This document shows, piece after piece, positions 47,565-61,376 of a stretch of 64,000 bases of DNA. The stretch lies in NCBI RefSeq assembly GCF_022539505.1, contig NC_061508.1, positions 60,184,033 to 60,248,032 on the forward strand. Direction: 5' to 3'. Position 1 is the stretch's first letter; each line of letters starts with the position of its first letter. A model generated the notes under the pieces. That model was not told the DNA's origin and did not search any database. It was given only the letters and a program-made list of their open reading frames with translations. This stretch comes from Lolium rigidum. Lineage: Eukaryota; Streptophyta; Magnoliopsida; Poales; Poaceae. The position numbers were made by a program, and so were the translations under genes.

Positions 47565-50386
47565 AAACTTCGTCCTCGAAGTTTGATCTCTCTCACATTT
47601 CGGAGTGTGGATCTGACTTGTGCAGACTAAATCTTTTCTCGAACACCGTGGTGATCTCACTGGATATAATTGAATATATCCCTTGTCCAGATTCTTCCTG
47701 GAATCCATTAGTGTTTGACACCAAGCAACTATTACTTCCTTTACTTCCATGATTTCCTCCAATATTATAAGCTTGTTTCCTTTCTCATTGAATATTCAAT
47801 TATTAGGACTTCTTCTTGTCCTGACAGTCTTAATTGAGGACTAATTGAATAACATTCTCCTATTTGATAAAATAGGTCTTTGTTCTTCTCTTACTACCAA
47901 AACTACAATAATGGTACTTGGTAAGGTACTACTATGGAATTGATCATGGTGATTTATTCCTCTAAGAATGGATTAGACTCATTTAGTCCATCCAATCATG
48001 GTTTATAGTTGATACCTATAACTATTTTGGGTTATTTAGGTTCCATGAAAGGAATCATTCTATTCGTCTTTGATATTGGTATGTTCAATCTTCTTCATTC
48101 TTTGACCATCTTGGCTTTATTGGTCTATGGTATTTTCTTCGTCCAACTTCATTATACTTAGCTTACTTGAACTTCCGTACTTCGAGTAAATTTTACTCAC
48201 TCTCTCAAGTTATAGTCCACTTCTTACTTCCTCGAGGTATGAACCTTGGCTTCTGGTCTGACATCCTTCTGAAAGTAGTGTTCAACAATCTTATGAAAAT
48301 AAGATCGAACTTCCTCTCAGTTCAGACCATCTGCTTCTATCTAGCTCAAAATATTGAGTTATTGTACAATCAACTCAATCTTTACTCTACCCCTTAGAGT
48401 TTTCTTATGGTCTTCAGCTCCTTTTTCTTCCAACCATTGGACTTGTGGTTAGAATATTGGTCTATGTCAAGTTTATGGTTTGTACTCTTATAAATTCTTG
48501 CGGAGAATATCTATGGTGTATCCACTCAATTGTGGACATCCAATGTGAATCCTTCGACTAAATGTTTATAGATCTAGCTATTTGGCTGACAAGATTTTTA
48601 TTTGTTCACAAACGTTTGTTACAAATAATTAAATCGTGGACTATTTGTATTACCAGCTGATACCGGCTGTGGTTATTATACCAACTGTGGCTATTTGATA
48701 TCTAAAAATGGATTCTATTATAAGTTCGTATAAACTGGTCGAGACATCTTCTATTTTATCTCGCAGTATTGATCCTATATCAATTGTGATCTTCTGATAC
48801 CAACTATGGTCTTCTTATATCTTCTATGGGTTCATAGGTCATCTTTCTATCTTCGAGGGTTTATTGTTGCAAGAAAACCACTAGCTGACACTATGATTAT
48901 AGTATTCGAAGTGATTTCCCATGCATTCCCTCTTCTATGTCGCCTATGGATCTGCTTGAGCGTCACCATAATCACCAGCTTTCTCACCTTCATGCTTCTT
49001 ATGTACAAAAGTACTCCTCTGTTGAGGTAAAGCATGAGTTTAGGTTGATACTTCCTTCAGAGTATTGTGGTTGCTTCCCACAACTTTGTTTCCTTTATCT
49101 GATGAACCTTCTTCTTGTCTTCATAATCTTCAGAAATCGTCACTTCCTCACACGTTTTCCATTACCCTCTAGATCTATAGCATCAATTAAGAACTTGATA
49201 TTGCAACATGCATTTGCATATCGAAGTCAAACTTCATGCATGGATCTAGTCAAACAATTAAAATCCATTAAAATCCAAGAAGATTCAGCTTTGTGTTTGT
49301 AGTACACATCATCATAAGCCTGAATATGATTGTTGAGTAAGACATCTCTAAACATCAGGCTCTGATGTGTAGTATAGAACACCACATAATATAGGTTTAT
49401 ATCGTGATACTTAGCACGAATATAGGGAATTCTACTATTTGTCTCAACCTTTACCTTAATTGCACATTTGCAATGAGATAAACTTGAAACAAAGTGGTTT
49501 GGGATGGTTAAGGTTCACCTAATTTCCTTTGGAAGTTCAAGCTAAACTTCCATTTTGTTGAGGACTATTTAATGAGAGATATATGTCTAGGTTCTATCAT
49601 TGCTACTCTGAACACATAACTATGGAAATGTAGCTCCTATACTTCCAAGTGTTTATACTATCATAAGACTATGGTCATGATGTGCTTGGCACACTTCCCA
49701 TATTTTTGGAGCACAGTTCCTGCACTATTGTCTGGCTTCTTATTGTTCTCCTCCTAAATGATGTTCTATTCCGTCATATAATGATTCTCAGGTGAATCCT
49801 ATATGATTAACAACTCTACCATGTAAATAGACATATATTATTCCTATCATTCTTCCTTATTTCCCATGATTGACTCATCATGGTCTATGCTACCTCATTT
49901 GACTCATAGTTATTACTTACTATCAATTGTTTCGCATGTCTAAATAATTTTACTTACTCATTATTTATCTGGGTCTACATCTTCTATTAGGATATCTTTA
50001 TTATCTACATCACTTGATATTACTCCTATTACAGTGTCCGGATAACTCTTACTTAATCATAACATATGTTGGTACACATATTCCAATAGGATATCTTCCT
50101 TATGGTTGTATCCTCTCTTTGGACTACCATGTATTGTATACCAACTGTGGTCTACTCATAATTATTTTAGGGTCTTAAGAGTATCCTACATAATTTGAGA
50201 TTAGCTAGCTAACATTACTTAGGAAATATAGGTAAGAAATGTTGACTCAAGTGTGTCAGGATTATTCTCAAGTGAATATCCATCTCAATTCATAAGAATA
50301 TTTGGTTTAGCTAAGACAACTTCCTATAGACACTACCAATCCTATAGGTCTCCTTTAAAGGTTTTAATCCTAGGGTCAAAGCATTT
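47565..50386. other. LARD-2 interior, non-coding
   Basis: AT-rich sequence with only short, unrelated open frames (for example 48806-49030, 48937-49302). No gag, protease, RT, RNase H or integrase motif was seen on either strand. Confidence 0.7.
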
Positions 50387-50398
50387 GCTCTGATACCA
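50387..50398 (-). other. Primer-binding site of LARD-2
   Basis: TGGTATCAGAGC on the minus strand, complementary to the 3' end of plant initiator-Met tRNA, two bases from the LTR end (CACCACA|GT). Confidence 0.85.
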
Positions 50399-50400
50399 AC

Positions 50401-52893
50401 TGTGGTGACCCGGCATACCACTGCATGGTGTAGTATGCAAGTCCGATATAACACCAATGAAACACCGTTCCACTAGTATTACATCGCTTAGAGTGGTACA
50501 ACAGAAACATATGCGGGTCCAAGGCATGTCTATAGAATTACAACACTTACTCTGTTACATAAGATCATCACAGCCTCCTACTTTACAATGAGGTAAAACT
50601 GCAAATAACTCCAGAAGAACGACTCGTAGACTAGTCCTAACACGAACTCTATTTGTAGAGTATTTAACTAGCTACTGAGGCTAAGAATAGATTCTAGCTA
50701 AATAGGAGCTAGGTTTAGGAAGCTAGTTCCCTTCTACTGCTTAATCTAGGTTTTCTCCATGATGGTTGTGGTATATGACTCTTCCGGCAGGTTTCTGTTC
50801 CTTGAAGTAGTTGTTGACTCCTCGGTCTTCGAGTTGTACTGGAGATCCTCCTTCATGGCCTCCATATCTAAGCAGGGGATTTAAGAGTGGGATGAGTACG
50901 AGCGTACTCAACAAGTTCATTATAGGGAAGAGGTGTTTAATGCACTAGCTACAGCATTAGACCAGAAAGTCTAATACCAATGCAGGTTTTCATAATCATT
51001 TCTTCAAGAGGTTGCTTTTATTCAGAAGAGCTATGTCCGTCAGCCTTCACCGGTTTACTAGAACTTCATGGAGCTCCTTTCCGGCCGCGTTCGCAGCTCC
51101 ATATCCCGGAACAGGGAGTGACAGGTCACGGTTCTTTACACTCGCGAGAGGTGTGTTGCTTTACCCATAAGAGATCTTAACCTTGGTGCCAACCAGGTGT
51201 ACATTCCTGTCCACACTTCCTATGGTGTGAGGCCCGGTATAAGGTCTAGCCAATCATGTTCCTCCGCTACCTCGAACACCCACCCTTTTGTAAGATTGTC
51301 CTCCCCTATATCCATGATGAGACCGTTCCGGGCATTCATATGCCTTCCCCTATCATCATGGATAGACCGTTCCGGACACCTTACAATCCCTCATAGACCG
51401 CAATACCGTGGGGACTTAAGGCTTCCCCAGCCTACCGCTTGTTCTTCGAACGACAAGTGTCTACGGACCGTGCCGTGGGGACTTAAGGCTTCCCCAGCCT
51501 ACCGCTTGCCGCCGACGGATACAAGTGTCTATCGTAAAACGCATCCGTTGATGAACGAGAGGTGGAAACACTTTTGACTATTCCGTCCCACTCCGGATCT
51601 TATGGTTAACACGGGTATTACGGCACAAGAATCACTCGGCGACATTTGTTGTTTAACCTAGATGGATATAAACCCGTGCAATGGAACCTCCACCATATCA
51701 ACACAATCCATGGTTCCATTGCCCACCACTTAGTCATATTCATAGTTATGAAAGTAGTGGTTTTGATTTTTATGCAATAGTGATAACCATAATACTTTGC
51801 AAGTAATTTGATAGAAATACTCAAATGACATGAGCAAGTGATGAACTTGCCTTTCTTGACTGCAAGATTATGCAGGCAAGGTCTTCGATACGCAATTACT
51901 CCAAATTCTGAAATAGCATCATCGTCCGGTAAGGACGATGTTTAAAAGATTGGCAAAGATGCAATAATGCATAAGTATGAGATGCAATCACTCTAAGCGT
52001 GACCTAACCCCGATGATTTAGGATCAATGAGTTGTTGTGATTGGTTCAGGGTGTGTTGCACTTTTAGAGTGATTCACAAACAAGTTCTTATTCAGGTGTG
52101 ATTACTTGGTATTATAAACAGGTAGTTAATAGAGCATAATAATCAATTGAGCACACAAAGAATGATAATTGGCATAATATTAACAAGTAAAGAACAGTGG
52201 TCAGTTTAGTACTATATGGCATGGTTAATGATTAATTATCATATACTTTAAAAGAATAACTTTTGAAGAACATGTTCTTTAATAAAGAACAAGTATGATA
52301 ATTAAGTGGGTGGTTTTCTATGGTTGACTATGGCTGCATGTAGTTGCTTGGAATAGGTATTAGATGGATCCCAACAAAGTTGGATTCATCAATACCTAGA
52401 GCTTGTAGGGTTAAGATAAGCCTAGGCATCCTAAGCAATTTATTATACATGGTGGTTGTCAAGGTGGGTTTATCTTGCTAGTGATAGCTGGCTAGGGTTT
52501 ATAGGTTCTTATAAGCAGGGTTGATGATGATTCCTTATTTTCTTCAAAAGAATAACTTTTGAAGAACATACTTCTTAATTAATAAGAAGTATATCAATTA
52601 GGGTTGAGGTTGTCTAGGTTTTGCTACTTGATCCACTAAGTAAGGAATGATTGGCTTCTGAATAGGATGGTTCACAATTATGAATTAGTTGTAAGGTTCA
52701 GTGGACTATAGTTATGTAATGATAAATATTGGGCCTAGATGCTATTGGGGTTCATCACAATGGTGTGATGCTAAGTGGGAATGATTAAGGTTGGTGTTTT
52801 GGTAATAGGATCTAGGGTTTACACTTGGCTCACCCTACTTGATTAACTAAGTAGGTATGCATACATGGAATACTGAATTATGGATAATAGGAC
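50401..52893 (-). repeat. 5' LTR of LARD-2, interrupted (visible part)
   Basis: Begins TGTGGTGACCCGG and matches 41160-43646 for its whole visible length with an estimated 1-2% of differences and small indels. It stops at ATAATAGGAC where LARD-1 begins; the intact copy continues TCCTACATTTT. Confidence 0.92.
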
Positions 52894-55800
52894 TGTAACG
52901 CCCCAACTTTTGCAACCTTGCCTAAGTGTCCAGAGTGCAAAAAAATCAGGGGGCACAAAAACTTTTTCTAAAGACTAAATAAGATGAATTTCCTTGACGT
53001 GCTTGTTAACATGAATTGGTTTTGGTTTGCTTGTAGATGAATTGTCTTGATCTTCTTGTTTAAAATCTTCTTGACCTACCTAACAGTAAATCTCTTTGTC
53101 AACTATCACTTGATGCCTTTCTCAAGTACTTCACCACATCAACATCACCCAACACAATCCTTGTGCCCTAGTGGTCATGTCTACTCAAAACACTACTATC
53201 TATTTGATAAAATCATTATCTTGGACACTTCCCTCTTTTCAAGTGGTTTTAATTTTTATAAAATAGTGAGCCAAGATTTATTTTGATACAAAGATTTTTA
53301 AAACTAAGTATTTATAAAATCTACAGGAATCTATCAGTTGGTATGATTCCACTACTTTGCAAATATTTATTTTATTAATGTTTTACAAAAGGATTTCAAA
53401 CACTTTTGAAACCTTATAAAATTGAGGAGATGTTCCTATCTCCACTATTTTCTGGAAAATCTCATCAAAGCTTTGCCCCTTTATTTAAAACCCTTCCTAA
53501 ACCCTACCAGGGCATGATGATCACTGAGCACTTGTTCAACAATTTCTTCTTGATTTGTTGGATAGTTGTTTGTATTGTTTTTGTTGACTGTGTGTGACGA
53601 GTTGACAGTGTGTGTGTCTTTGTTAACTTTGATTGAATTGCTTTTGGGGTGTGACCCTTGCCTTGAAGCTTGTTTGCAATATTATGAAACCAAACAACGC
53701 CTCTTAAAATCAATACAATGATTTATGGCATCAAATCATGTTTTCCAAAATTTGGAGTTTCTCTCCATTTTTTTAACACCATAAAGCCCTAAATTCATCT
53801 TCCCTATTTTCACTACAAAACTATTTCTAGTTTTAACAAATATTTTCAAATTATTTTATCAAACAAAATGGGGAATGTGACTGGTGCTTTACATCACCTT
53901 ATTTCCACCGAAAAATAAATTCTATATAATTATTCTCTTTGTTCCATTTTCCCATTTTGACAAAAGGCTTGTTATTGGTGTATATGCCATTTTGTGCACT
54001 ATTACTCCCCAAATAATTTGGGAAAAATTTCTACCAAGCTATCATTTCTAGTAGAGCCTTATGAACCCAAAACCCTACCTCGCCATTGTTCCAAAATATC
54101 AAAATCTTTTTCAAATGTTCTCCTTTCAAATTTGGACCAAAACACATATAATGTTCGAGCCTAACTCAAAATAGAGCCAAATCTACACGACACCTTTTAT
54201 ACCTCATTCTCATTTCCCTGATCTATTTTCCAGCTTCAACTATTCCACACAAACCCTCTTTTGATCAAAAGGTTATTTGATCAATTACATCCATATCGAA
54301 TACATTTTTTTCTTCCAAGATCTCTCAAATCCCTCTCTAATGCAATCAATGGCCCTCCCATCCTCTACATGTTTTTTTTTCTTCTTCTTTTCTCTCCTTA
54401 AACACCTACCTTGATCTTTGAGCAATGTTTTGCTCGTTTAGGCTAGGCACAAAAATTAGGAGATGGTCACGCCGACCATGCATTGTGCCATGCATGCACT
54501 CGCTCTCTCTCTCTCTCGTCTCCTATCTCTCTCAACCACCACGAGCTGCACCCAGACCCAGCCATACTTGAGGTCATTTTGTCTTTACCCTTTTTGTTGC
54601 CACGGAAGGAAGTGGCCAAGCCTTGACTTGGTGCACTTATGCACATGAAGCATCTCCCCTCCCCACTTCTTGCCAAATCAATGAGCAACCTACACCCTGT
54701 CTCCCTCCCGCAAGACCTGCACCTCATTGCTTCCCTAGCTGGCTCTAGACCCTCTCCCTTCCTCTCTTTATTTGGGAACCGACTGGATGGACATCTCCCT
54801 CTCGATCTCCTGCCGCTCTCCAAATGATGTCGCTTGAGGCCAGCCCGTGGGCGACCTCAACTCCCTGCACCCCTACCACCGGTACCTCCCTCCCGGACAC
54901 GCTCACGAGCGGCGCCGCGCCCGCCTCGGTCCGCGCCGGTCGACGCCGACCTGGTTTCTTTTTAGCGAGCACCTGCCGGGCGGCGCGACGTGAGGCGCAG
55001 CCTCTCCGCTTTCCGCGGCACTGGGCCATCCCCTTCCTTTCATTTTGTCCGTCGTGACCAGCACACACTTGATAAGACCCCTCCCCGTTCCAGAACATCC
55101 CCTCCTCTTTTCCCTGGTACCGACCTGGGCGCCCTCGACCCGTCTTTTCATCGAGCACCCCTCTGGCACGAGTGACTGCTCGATCACCGTGGCTTCCCAC
55201 GCGAGAACCGGACACCTGCTATCCTCCAAATCGCCTCTCCACGCGCGAGGACGCTCCAGCACCGCCCTTCGTACCCAATGGCCGACCAGGGGCGCCTCCA
55301 TCCCCGCCATGGTCGCCATGGATAGCGTCCACCGTGCACCGCTGCCTCCAACTTTTTAACTCGGACCCGAGCCCTTCCTTACCCATCCCTTGTCTCATTT
55401 CCTCTTCCCTCCCCTCTCTGTGCCTCTCGGAAGCCGCAGAGGTGGAGCCCTTCCCTGCTCCTTCTCGCCGGAGAAGAGGCCGAGTTAGGCCGGCCCTGCT
55501 GCATGTCGTGCTGCATGTCGCTGTCGTCGCCTCCTCCTCTCCCTCTCTCTATTCCGTTCTTTTTCGTTGGATGTGAGATCCTTACCGTCCCTCTGTTTAC
55601 TCTGCAGCTCGCCGGGGAGCAGCCACCGCCGAGCCCGACGTTTCGTCTCGCGAGTAGCGCGCCGGCCGCGTCGACCCTCGCGGGCGCGTCTGGGCGTCTG
55701 CACAAACCGATGAGATCACCCAAGCGCCATCACTCGTCTGCATCCGCGCCGCCAGCGCCGTTCCATGCCTCACCTCGGAGCGCTCGTGGAGCCGTCGCCG

Positions 55801-58800
55801 TCGCGTTCATGCTCGTCCCCGGCAATCGTAGATCACGGGGTAGGTCGCTGTCGGCATGGCCGCTTCTTCCATTTTTCTTCGCCCTCCAGACGCATCTAGT
55901 CGAGGTCGATCTAATGTGTCCCTTTTTCATGACCTAGGAGTTTTTGATGCCATCGCCGTCGTCTTCGCACCGGCACGTCCGTCACCGTCATCACCCGGGA
56001 TTCCGGCGTTGCATGCAGCTTCTGCCAGGTTCCCTGCACGGCGGAGACTCCTCCGCATCTCCGACGACGGCCTCCATCGCCTGCAGCCACCCCTAGGTGA
56101 CCCCTCTGCCCTTCCCTCGTCGCTAGGACTGATTCCGTCGGACTCTGCGTCGCGCGAGGAAGAAAACGCCGGCGCCGTTCGATTTTAATCCAGCGACCGC
56201 ATGCCGCATTGCTGCCCGGCCGCATGCATGGCCCGAGCCCGCGGGCCCCGCCCGGGCCATTTGAACGCCACTCCTCTCCCGCGCAGCTGCAGCAGATCCG
56301 GGCCGGATCTCGGCTCGGCCAGGGTTTCGGCCCGATTTCCTTTTCCATTTTTCTCTCTATAAACCTGCCAGTAAATCTCTGTCCAGTATTTGAAATACCA
56401 TAAATTCTTTCAGTAACCAAATGGGTTGATTCAAAGTTCTAGATGCTCACAGATGTTTTACCTACCATGAATAATTGTTTTCATGTGCTGATTGATGCTG
56501 TATTTGTGTATAAAAATCTGGTGTTAGATAGTTGCAGTTTGTGTATTTTAATTAGCATGAGTGTTGTACTAGCTCTTTTTGAGTGAGGTTAATTCTGTAG
56601 TGATACACATGTAATTACCTTTCATTTGGCACTGGTCCCACACGCAAAAGCCTCCTAGATTTTGATTGATAAATAAATTAAAAACTGTCCAGAGAGCTCT
56701 GCTATGTTTTTTAATTCAAAAACTATACATGCTCTTGAAGAAAATCCAAAGGCTCCCAGTAGATATAATGATAGGGTATTTCTGTACCAAAGGACATAAT
56801 TTTTAGAGTTATATATAATGCCTGGTGAATTTATATCTGAAACAGGGCACCTTATAAGTATTTTATTTTTCTAAATTCTTTTACAAATCAGAAAAATACA
56901 AATCCAGTGGGGTTAGTTCACATATGACATTAGCTATCCATAGGTATGCTTGGATTTTGTTAGTGATGCTCTGATACTGGTGTGAAAAGCTATTTGAGTG
57001 CTCTGGTCTATGTCTTAATTAATTTGTCTAAGCCATTTAAGATTTAATTTGCATGTGATTCTTGTGCATGTGTGTTATACATGTCATTAGCTTTCAGTAG
57101 GTATGCTGCATGCATTTTTTTGACTTCCGTAAAGATTTAGGATATTTAAATGGTTCATAAGTCAATTCTGAAATTGCAAAAATCATATCTTTTGTTTTAA
57201 AAATTATAAATGGGTGAAACCACTTTCGGTAGTTTGCATTTGTGAACCTCTACATACTGTGATTTTATCAACATTTTGTGTGCATTATTCTGGAGTGGCT
57301 TATTAAATCGATGCTAGTGCTTATTTTACCCATAGGAAAATTTGGGTTCTTTTTGTTTAAAATGATTTGTGATAAACTCTGGCACTAGACCCTACTCGGT
57401 GGTTTTCGAAAGTCATTAGACCCCCCTTGCTTGTGTAGATTATGATTTGTGTGAGGTAGAGCATTTTTAGCAAAATAACCAATTGTCCCTAGGTGCTAAT
57501 TATGGATATGTTCGGTGTCTCCGATTTAGTGGTTTGTCTGTTGTGTGTTGATTGTGTGGTTTGATGCTATGGCTATGTGTTGATTGTTCTCCCTTTTCTT
57601 TTGCGACGTTAGAATGCGAACGTTATCGGAGAAGGAGAGGATCTTGGTGAGGATTTCGAAGAAGAAAGAGCTGATGACTCATGAAGATGAAGTCCAGGGA
57701 CATTTAGCCAACAAAGGCAAGCCACCTCTTGATGCATACCTTGTCCTAAATATCTTGCTCTTGCATTATTACAAGTTCTTATAAAATTGCATGGTTTTTA
57801 TTCTATTTATGTGAGTGGTTCCGCCACTCGAAGTTTTATGATTCCACCCTTACGGGTGCAGCCCTCGTGATGCCTACTGATCCAACACTTGCTAGAGATA
57901 TGGTGCTTAACGCCTTATCATCCTTGTCGCCGCTTTTCAAAGAAAAGTCGGACTATAGGTCGGGAGCCCTCTTTAAAAAGGTTTGTGAAAATATTTTCAG
58001 GAAAGAAGTGTTTCGAAAACCTTGGAATGGGGTAGCCCTGCCCAAGTGTGAGTTTATTAAAAGGAAAAGGTTTTTGGGAAGAAAGTTGCTCGGAGGCAAG
58101 TGGAGAAAATTGTTTTCGAAAAACTTTGGTGACCGAGTACCTAACCGGACCTAGCCGAGTACAACCACATTACCCTTTAGTGGGACGGGGCGCAGCGTAG
58201 TAGTTTGTCTCGCCTTAGTTTGGGTCCTGCAAGTGTAAGGGGTAGTCCGAACATGGACACCTATCGACCGTGGCCTTCCCGACGTACTGGGGACGCCTTT
58301 CCGTCTCTTCAGATGGCAGGGGTACAACCTATGAGCTCCCATTGAATAATGCCTCACAGTTGGTCGCGGCATTCCGGAGGGTCGAGCTGGTCGGGGAATT
58401 TGCTACTCCTGGGTAAACGACCCCTCGGACTCTGGTGTTGGGAGGTACAACTCTAGGCGGCATGTCTTAGGCTAAGGCGAGCAAGCGAAAAACTGCGATC
58501 GGGTATTTGTCGTGGCATATGTTGTTATGCAGGGATGATGCCCACACGATAAGTATTCGGATCTTGTGGGGAAAGTGTACAACCTCTCGCGAGTGTAAAA
58601 TCTATTCGAATAGCCGTGTCCGCGGTTATGGACGTGGGAATGGAAGCTGCTTGGCATTAAAGAAAGTTTTGGTTTATAAAAAGAGTTTTCCAAAATGAGT
58701 TTGGGAAATGGTACCAGTGGGACTGGTGGAGATGTACCTGGGAGGTACGGTGGAAAGTTGGAAAAATTGTTTTGGCCATATGAGATGGCCGGAAAGGAAA

Positions 58801-59369
58801 ATGGGTCACCCTTACCTATTAGTCTTCAAAAGAAACTTGTTTTCAAAAAGGTTTTCAACAAGAATATAGAGATGTCATACTCTCGAGAGGAACAACCTCT
58901 CGCTCCTTGTCGCCCTAGTATAGTGCCTATTCCTTGCTACTGCCAAATTGCATATCCTTTACTTCTCTCTAAGGTGGTTTGCGAGTACAATTCATAATGT
59001 ACTCATGGCTTTGTCCCTGGCTATTTACTTGGCCGGACTTGGTGGAGTTCGACGGATGAAGAAGAAGTTGACGATGTCTATGCGAGCTAGGAACGTCTTC
59101 CCGGCCGCTTGCTCGTAGGGTTATGGCATGACTTGGGCCATGCGAATGCTTTCGTCTGAAGTATTTCCGCTGTGTGATTGTTGATCTCCTGCCATTGTAG
59201 GCTCTTATGTAAGTATTGGTCATGTGACTTGTTGTAATCTTTTTATTCGGTAATGTAATGGATGATGTATTTGATACCAGTTCGGTTATGCTTTCACGAC
59301 ACACTGATCATGGGATCGTGAATGTGTATGCATAACGGGTGTTTCGGACAGCTGGTCCGGGGCCCCACA
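52894..59369 (+). repeat. 5' LTR of LARD-1 (6476 bp)
   Basis: Begins TGTAACGCCCCAAC and ends GGGGCCCCACA just before the initiator-Met PBS. The first 2.62 kb is repeated at 61377-64000. A GC-rich block (54820-56340) carries many open frames on both strands, but they occur in both LTR copies with frame-changing indels and have no domain. A possible TATA box (TATAAA, 56358-56363) follows. Its length rests on the PBS position, because the far end of the 3' LTR is not in the window. Confidence 0.8.
56358..56363 (+). promoter_or_regulatory. Possible TATA box in LARD-1 LTR
   Basis: TATAAA after a pyrimidine-rich run (TTTCTCTC), at the end of the GC-rich block. Weak evidence. Confidence 0.3.
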
Positions 59370-59373
59370 GAGC

Positions 59374-59386
59374 TGGTATCAGAGCC
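59374..59386 (+). other. Primer-binding site of LARD-1
   Basis: TGGTATCAGAGCC, complementary to the initiator-Met tRNA 3' end, four bases after the LTR CA (59369). Confidence 0.9.
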
Positions 59387-61360
59387 ATCCTGACTGTAGG
59401 AGACCCTAGTTAGCATGGACGTTAGTTAGAAATCAAGTACTTTAGGAAAAACTATTTACGAAACAAATTCTTTCTTCATTAAACAGAAGAATAGCTTCTA
59501 ATTTTCTTATCGCTTCAAAACTTCTAATTCTTACCTCGCTCTCTGATTTCGAAAGACCTTGAAAACTTCTGATTCTACTATCTCATCCTCTTCCAAATCA
59601 ACATATTGGACGATGCCCCCAATTCAGACTCGGAGACTCGAAGTCGAAGATGGATCAACCTTTCAGGAAGTCTCAAGTATCTCCGACTGCAACTATTGAA
59701 GATGGACGTCGACTTAGCAGTACGCGTATAGGGATAAAAAGAACATGTCTTTGGTTGTCACCAAAGTCTGTCAAGGAGTTGACCTTGTTTTTCTTTGGAC
59801 TTGCACTTTTGCAATCGTCAAGGATCAAGTCCTCACTTCTTGACTAGTAATTTTTAGGCCAGTTACAAGAAGTTGTCGACTTGGAGTACCTCAACAGCTA
59901 CCCTTCTGAACCCCTCCGAAGACCTCATATTCCCGAGATGTGGAGACCAGAAGTCCTATGCAGTTTTCGCCTTCGCCTCAACATCGACGACTCAACAGCA
60001 GACCTGCTTCACCACCAACTGCTCCGAGGATTCATGCTGAAGTCGATATCAGCAAGATGAAGACGTCTACACCTCTGACCATCCCAAGCCTATAGGATGG
60101 ATAGGACAAACTCAATTATTTTTGATTGAGATACCCCCGCGTATTAGGTATACCCGGGTACTTAAAGTACCTCGTGTGGTTTTCACGATTGCTTGTGGTT
60201 GTGAAATTGTTGTTTGAGTGATTGTGTTTGTTGCGATTGCTTGTTGCGTGTATGTTGTTTTGGCCTATCGGCCTGCAAAACACTTTTTGTGTGACAACTC
60301 TGTCCAGGAAACCCCCCCAATATGTTTTTCTTCGCGTTCGCTCGAAGTTCTGGGAGAAATACCAACTGTTAGTTTGGAAGACTAACGGAGAACCCTAACT
60401 CTAACTTAGGTAACAACTATATCGAACCCTGTTTTCCTGGAGTCCCCAACTTAGTACGCCATTCAACCGAAGACACCCTGCAGCTCCAATGAAGCAGAAG
60501 CCAATACTTCAAGACTGAGTGCAACCTGCAAGAAGATGAAGCCTACCAATGGGGTCTAACCGAGGATAGAACCCTGCTAATTAAAAAAAAAACTTTTGAA
60601 ACCCCAACCTTAGGATACCATCTGCCCAGTGGAGCAGCCAAGCGAGAAGCTGTATCGAAGCCAAGATATCCTTCATGGTGCATCTAGTTATCATCAAGCG
60701 AAGCCGTTGAAGAGAATTCAAGACTCATGATTTGGTGTACTTTACCCGCTCATTCCTCAACTGATGGGAATCAGCGCCAACCCGAAGGCTGAAGCCTGTT
60801 TTCGACAAGTTCTACATTTTGTGGAGACTGACCAGGATTTCCGCTGACTCACTAACTTAACGAGCGCCTTACAAGAATAGTAAACACCGTGTGTACCTCT
60901 TGAAGCCGTGGACTGCACTTCACCCCTGAAGATTCTTCAACTCAGGATGGGAGATCGATGACTTCTTCAGAAGCGCCCGACAAGACCCCCATGGCGGAAA
61001 CTTTGATTTTTTTTATGATCCCCCTTTGAAAAATCTTAAGGGTGGAAGACTTCGTCTTCCACTAAATTTTTAAGCCAACTTTGAAAACTTTGAACCTTTC
61101 CAAAACACCGTTTGGATGCTCTAACCCTCCAATAATCTTGGAATCCTTGAAGATTGTTTGGAAGCTACAGACCTAACACCGATATGGGGAAGTAAACCTC
61201 TTCACGAAGCTTTTCCCCGGTGGAAATCTACCGTGTCTCTCAGAACTTGAAGTTGTGATCTTCCGACAATAGCACGTCCACCGTAGGATGGAGTCTAACA
61301 TGGATTAACCTATAAAACCTTTCTAGTCCTACACTTAGTAATCTCGGGACGAGATTATTT
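59387..61360 (+). other. LARD-1 interior, non-coding
   Basis: About 2.0 kb without long ORFs or gag/pol motifs. Some stretches (59590-60100) look like decayed coding sequence but contain stops in every frame. A 9-bp hairpin lies at 61042-61062. Confidence 0.7.
61042..61062. other. Perfect hairpin near the 3' end of LARD-1 interior
   Basis: GTGGAAGAC (61042-61050) and GTCTTCCAC (61054-61062) form a perfect 9-bp stem with a 3-nt loop, about 315 bp before the 3' LTR. Function unknown. Confidence 0.6.
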
Positions 61361-61376
61361 TAAGGGGGGAAGGATT
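61361..61376 (+). other. Polypurine tract of LARD-1
   Basis: TAAGGGGGGAAGGATT immediately before the 3' LTR start TGTAACGCCCC, preceded by CTCGGGACGAGATTATTT, a form common in plant gypsy elements. Confidence 0.85.

Larger units (their letters stand above)
41160..52893 (-). mobile_element. LARD-2: non-autonomous gypsy-like element with 6.4-kb LTRs
   Basis: Minus-strand element: 3' LTR 41160-47546, interior 47547-50400 (2854 bp), 5' LTR from 50401, interrupted at 52893 by LARD-1. The PBS matches initiator-Met tRNA (TGGTATCAGAGC on the minus strand, 50387-50398) and the PPT is at 47547-47564. The interior has no gag or pol. It is inserted in the right LTR of the Tat-like element; left flank TGCCT (41155-41159) is the expected target-site duplication. 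Confidence 0.85.

Noticed and set aside
54463..56420. Many GC-rich frames on both strands in the LARD-1 LTR
   Set aside because: Present in both LTR copies where compared but changed by frame-shifting indels; no recognisable domain; typical of a GC-rich LTR leader.
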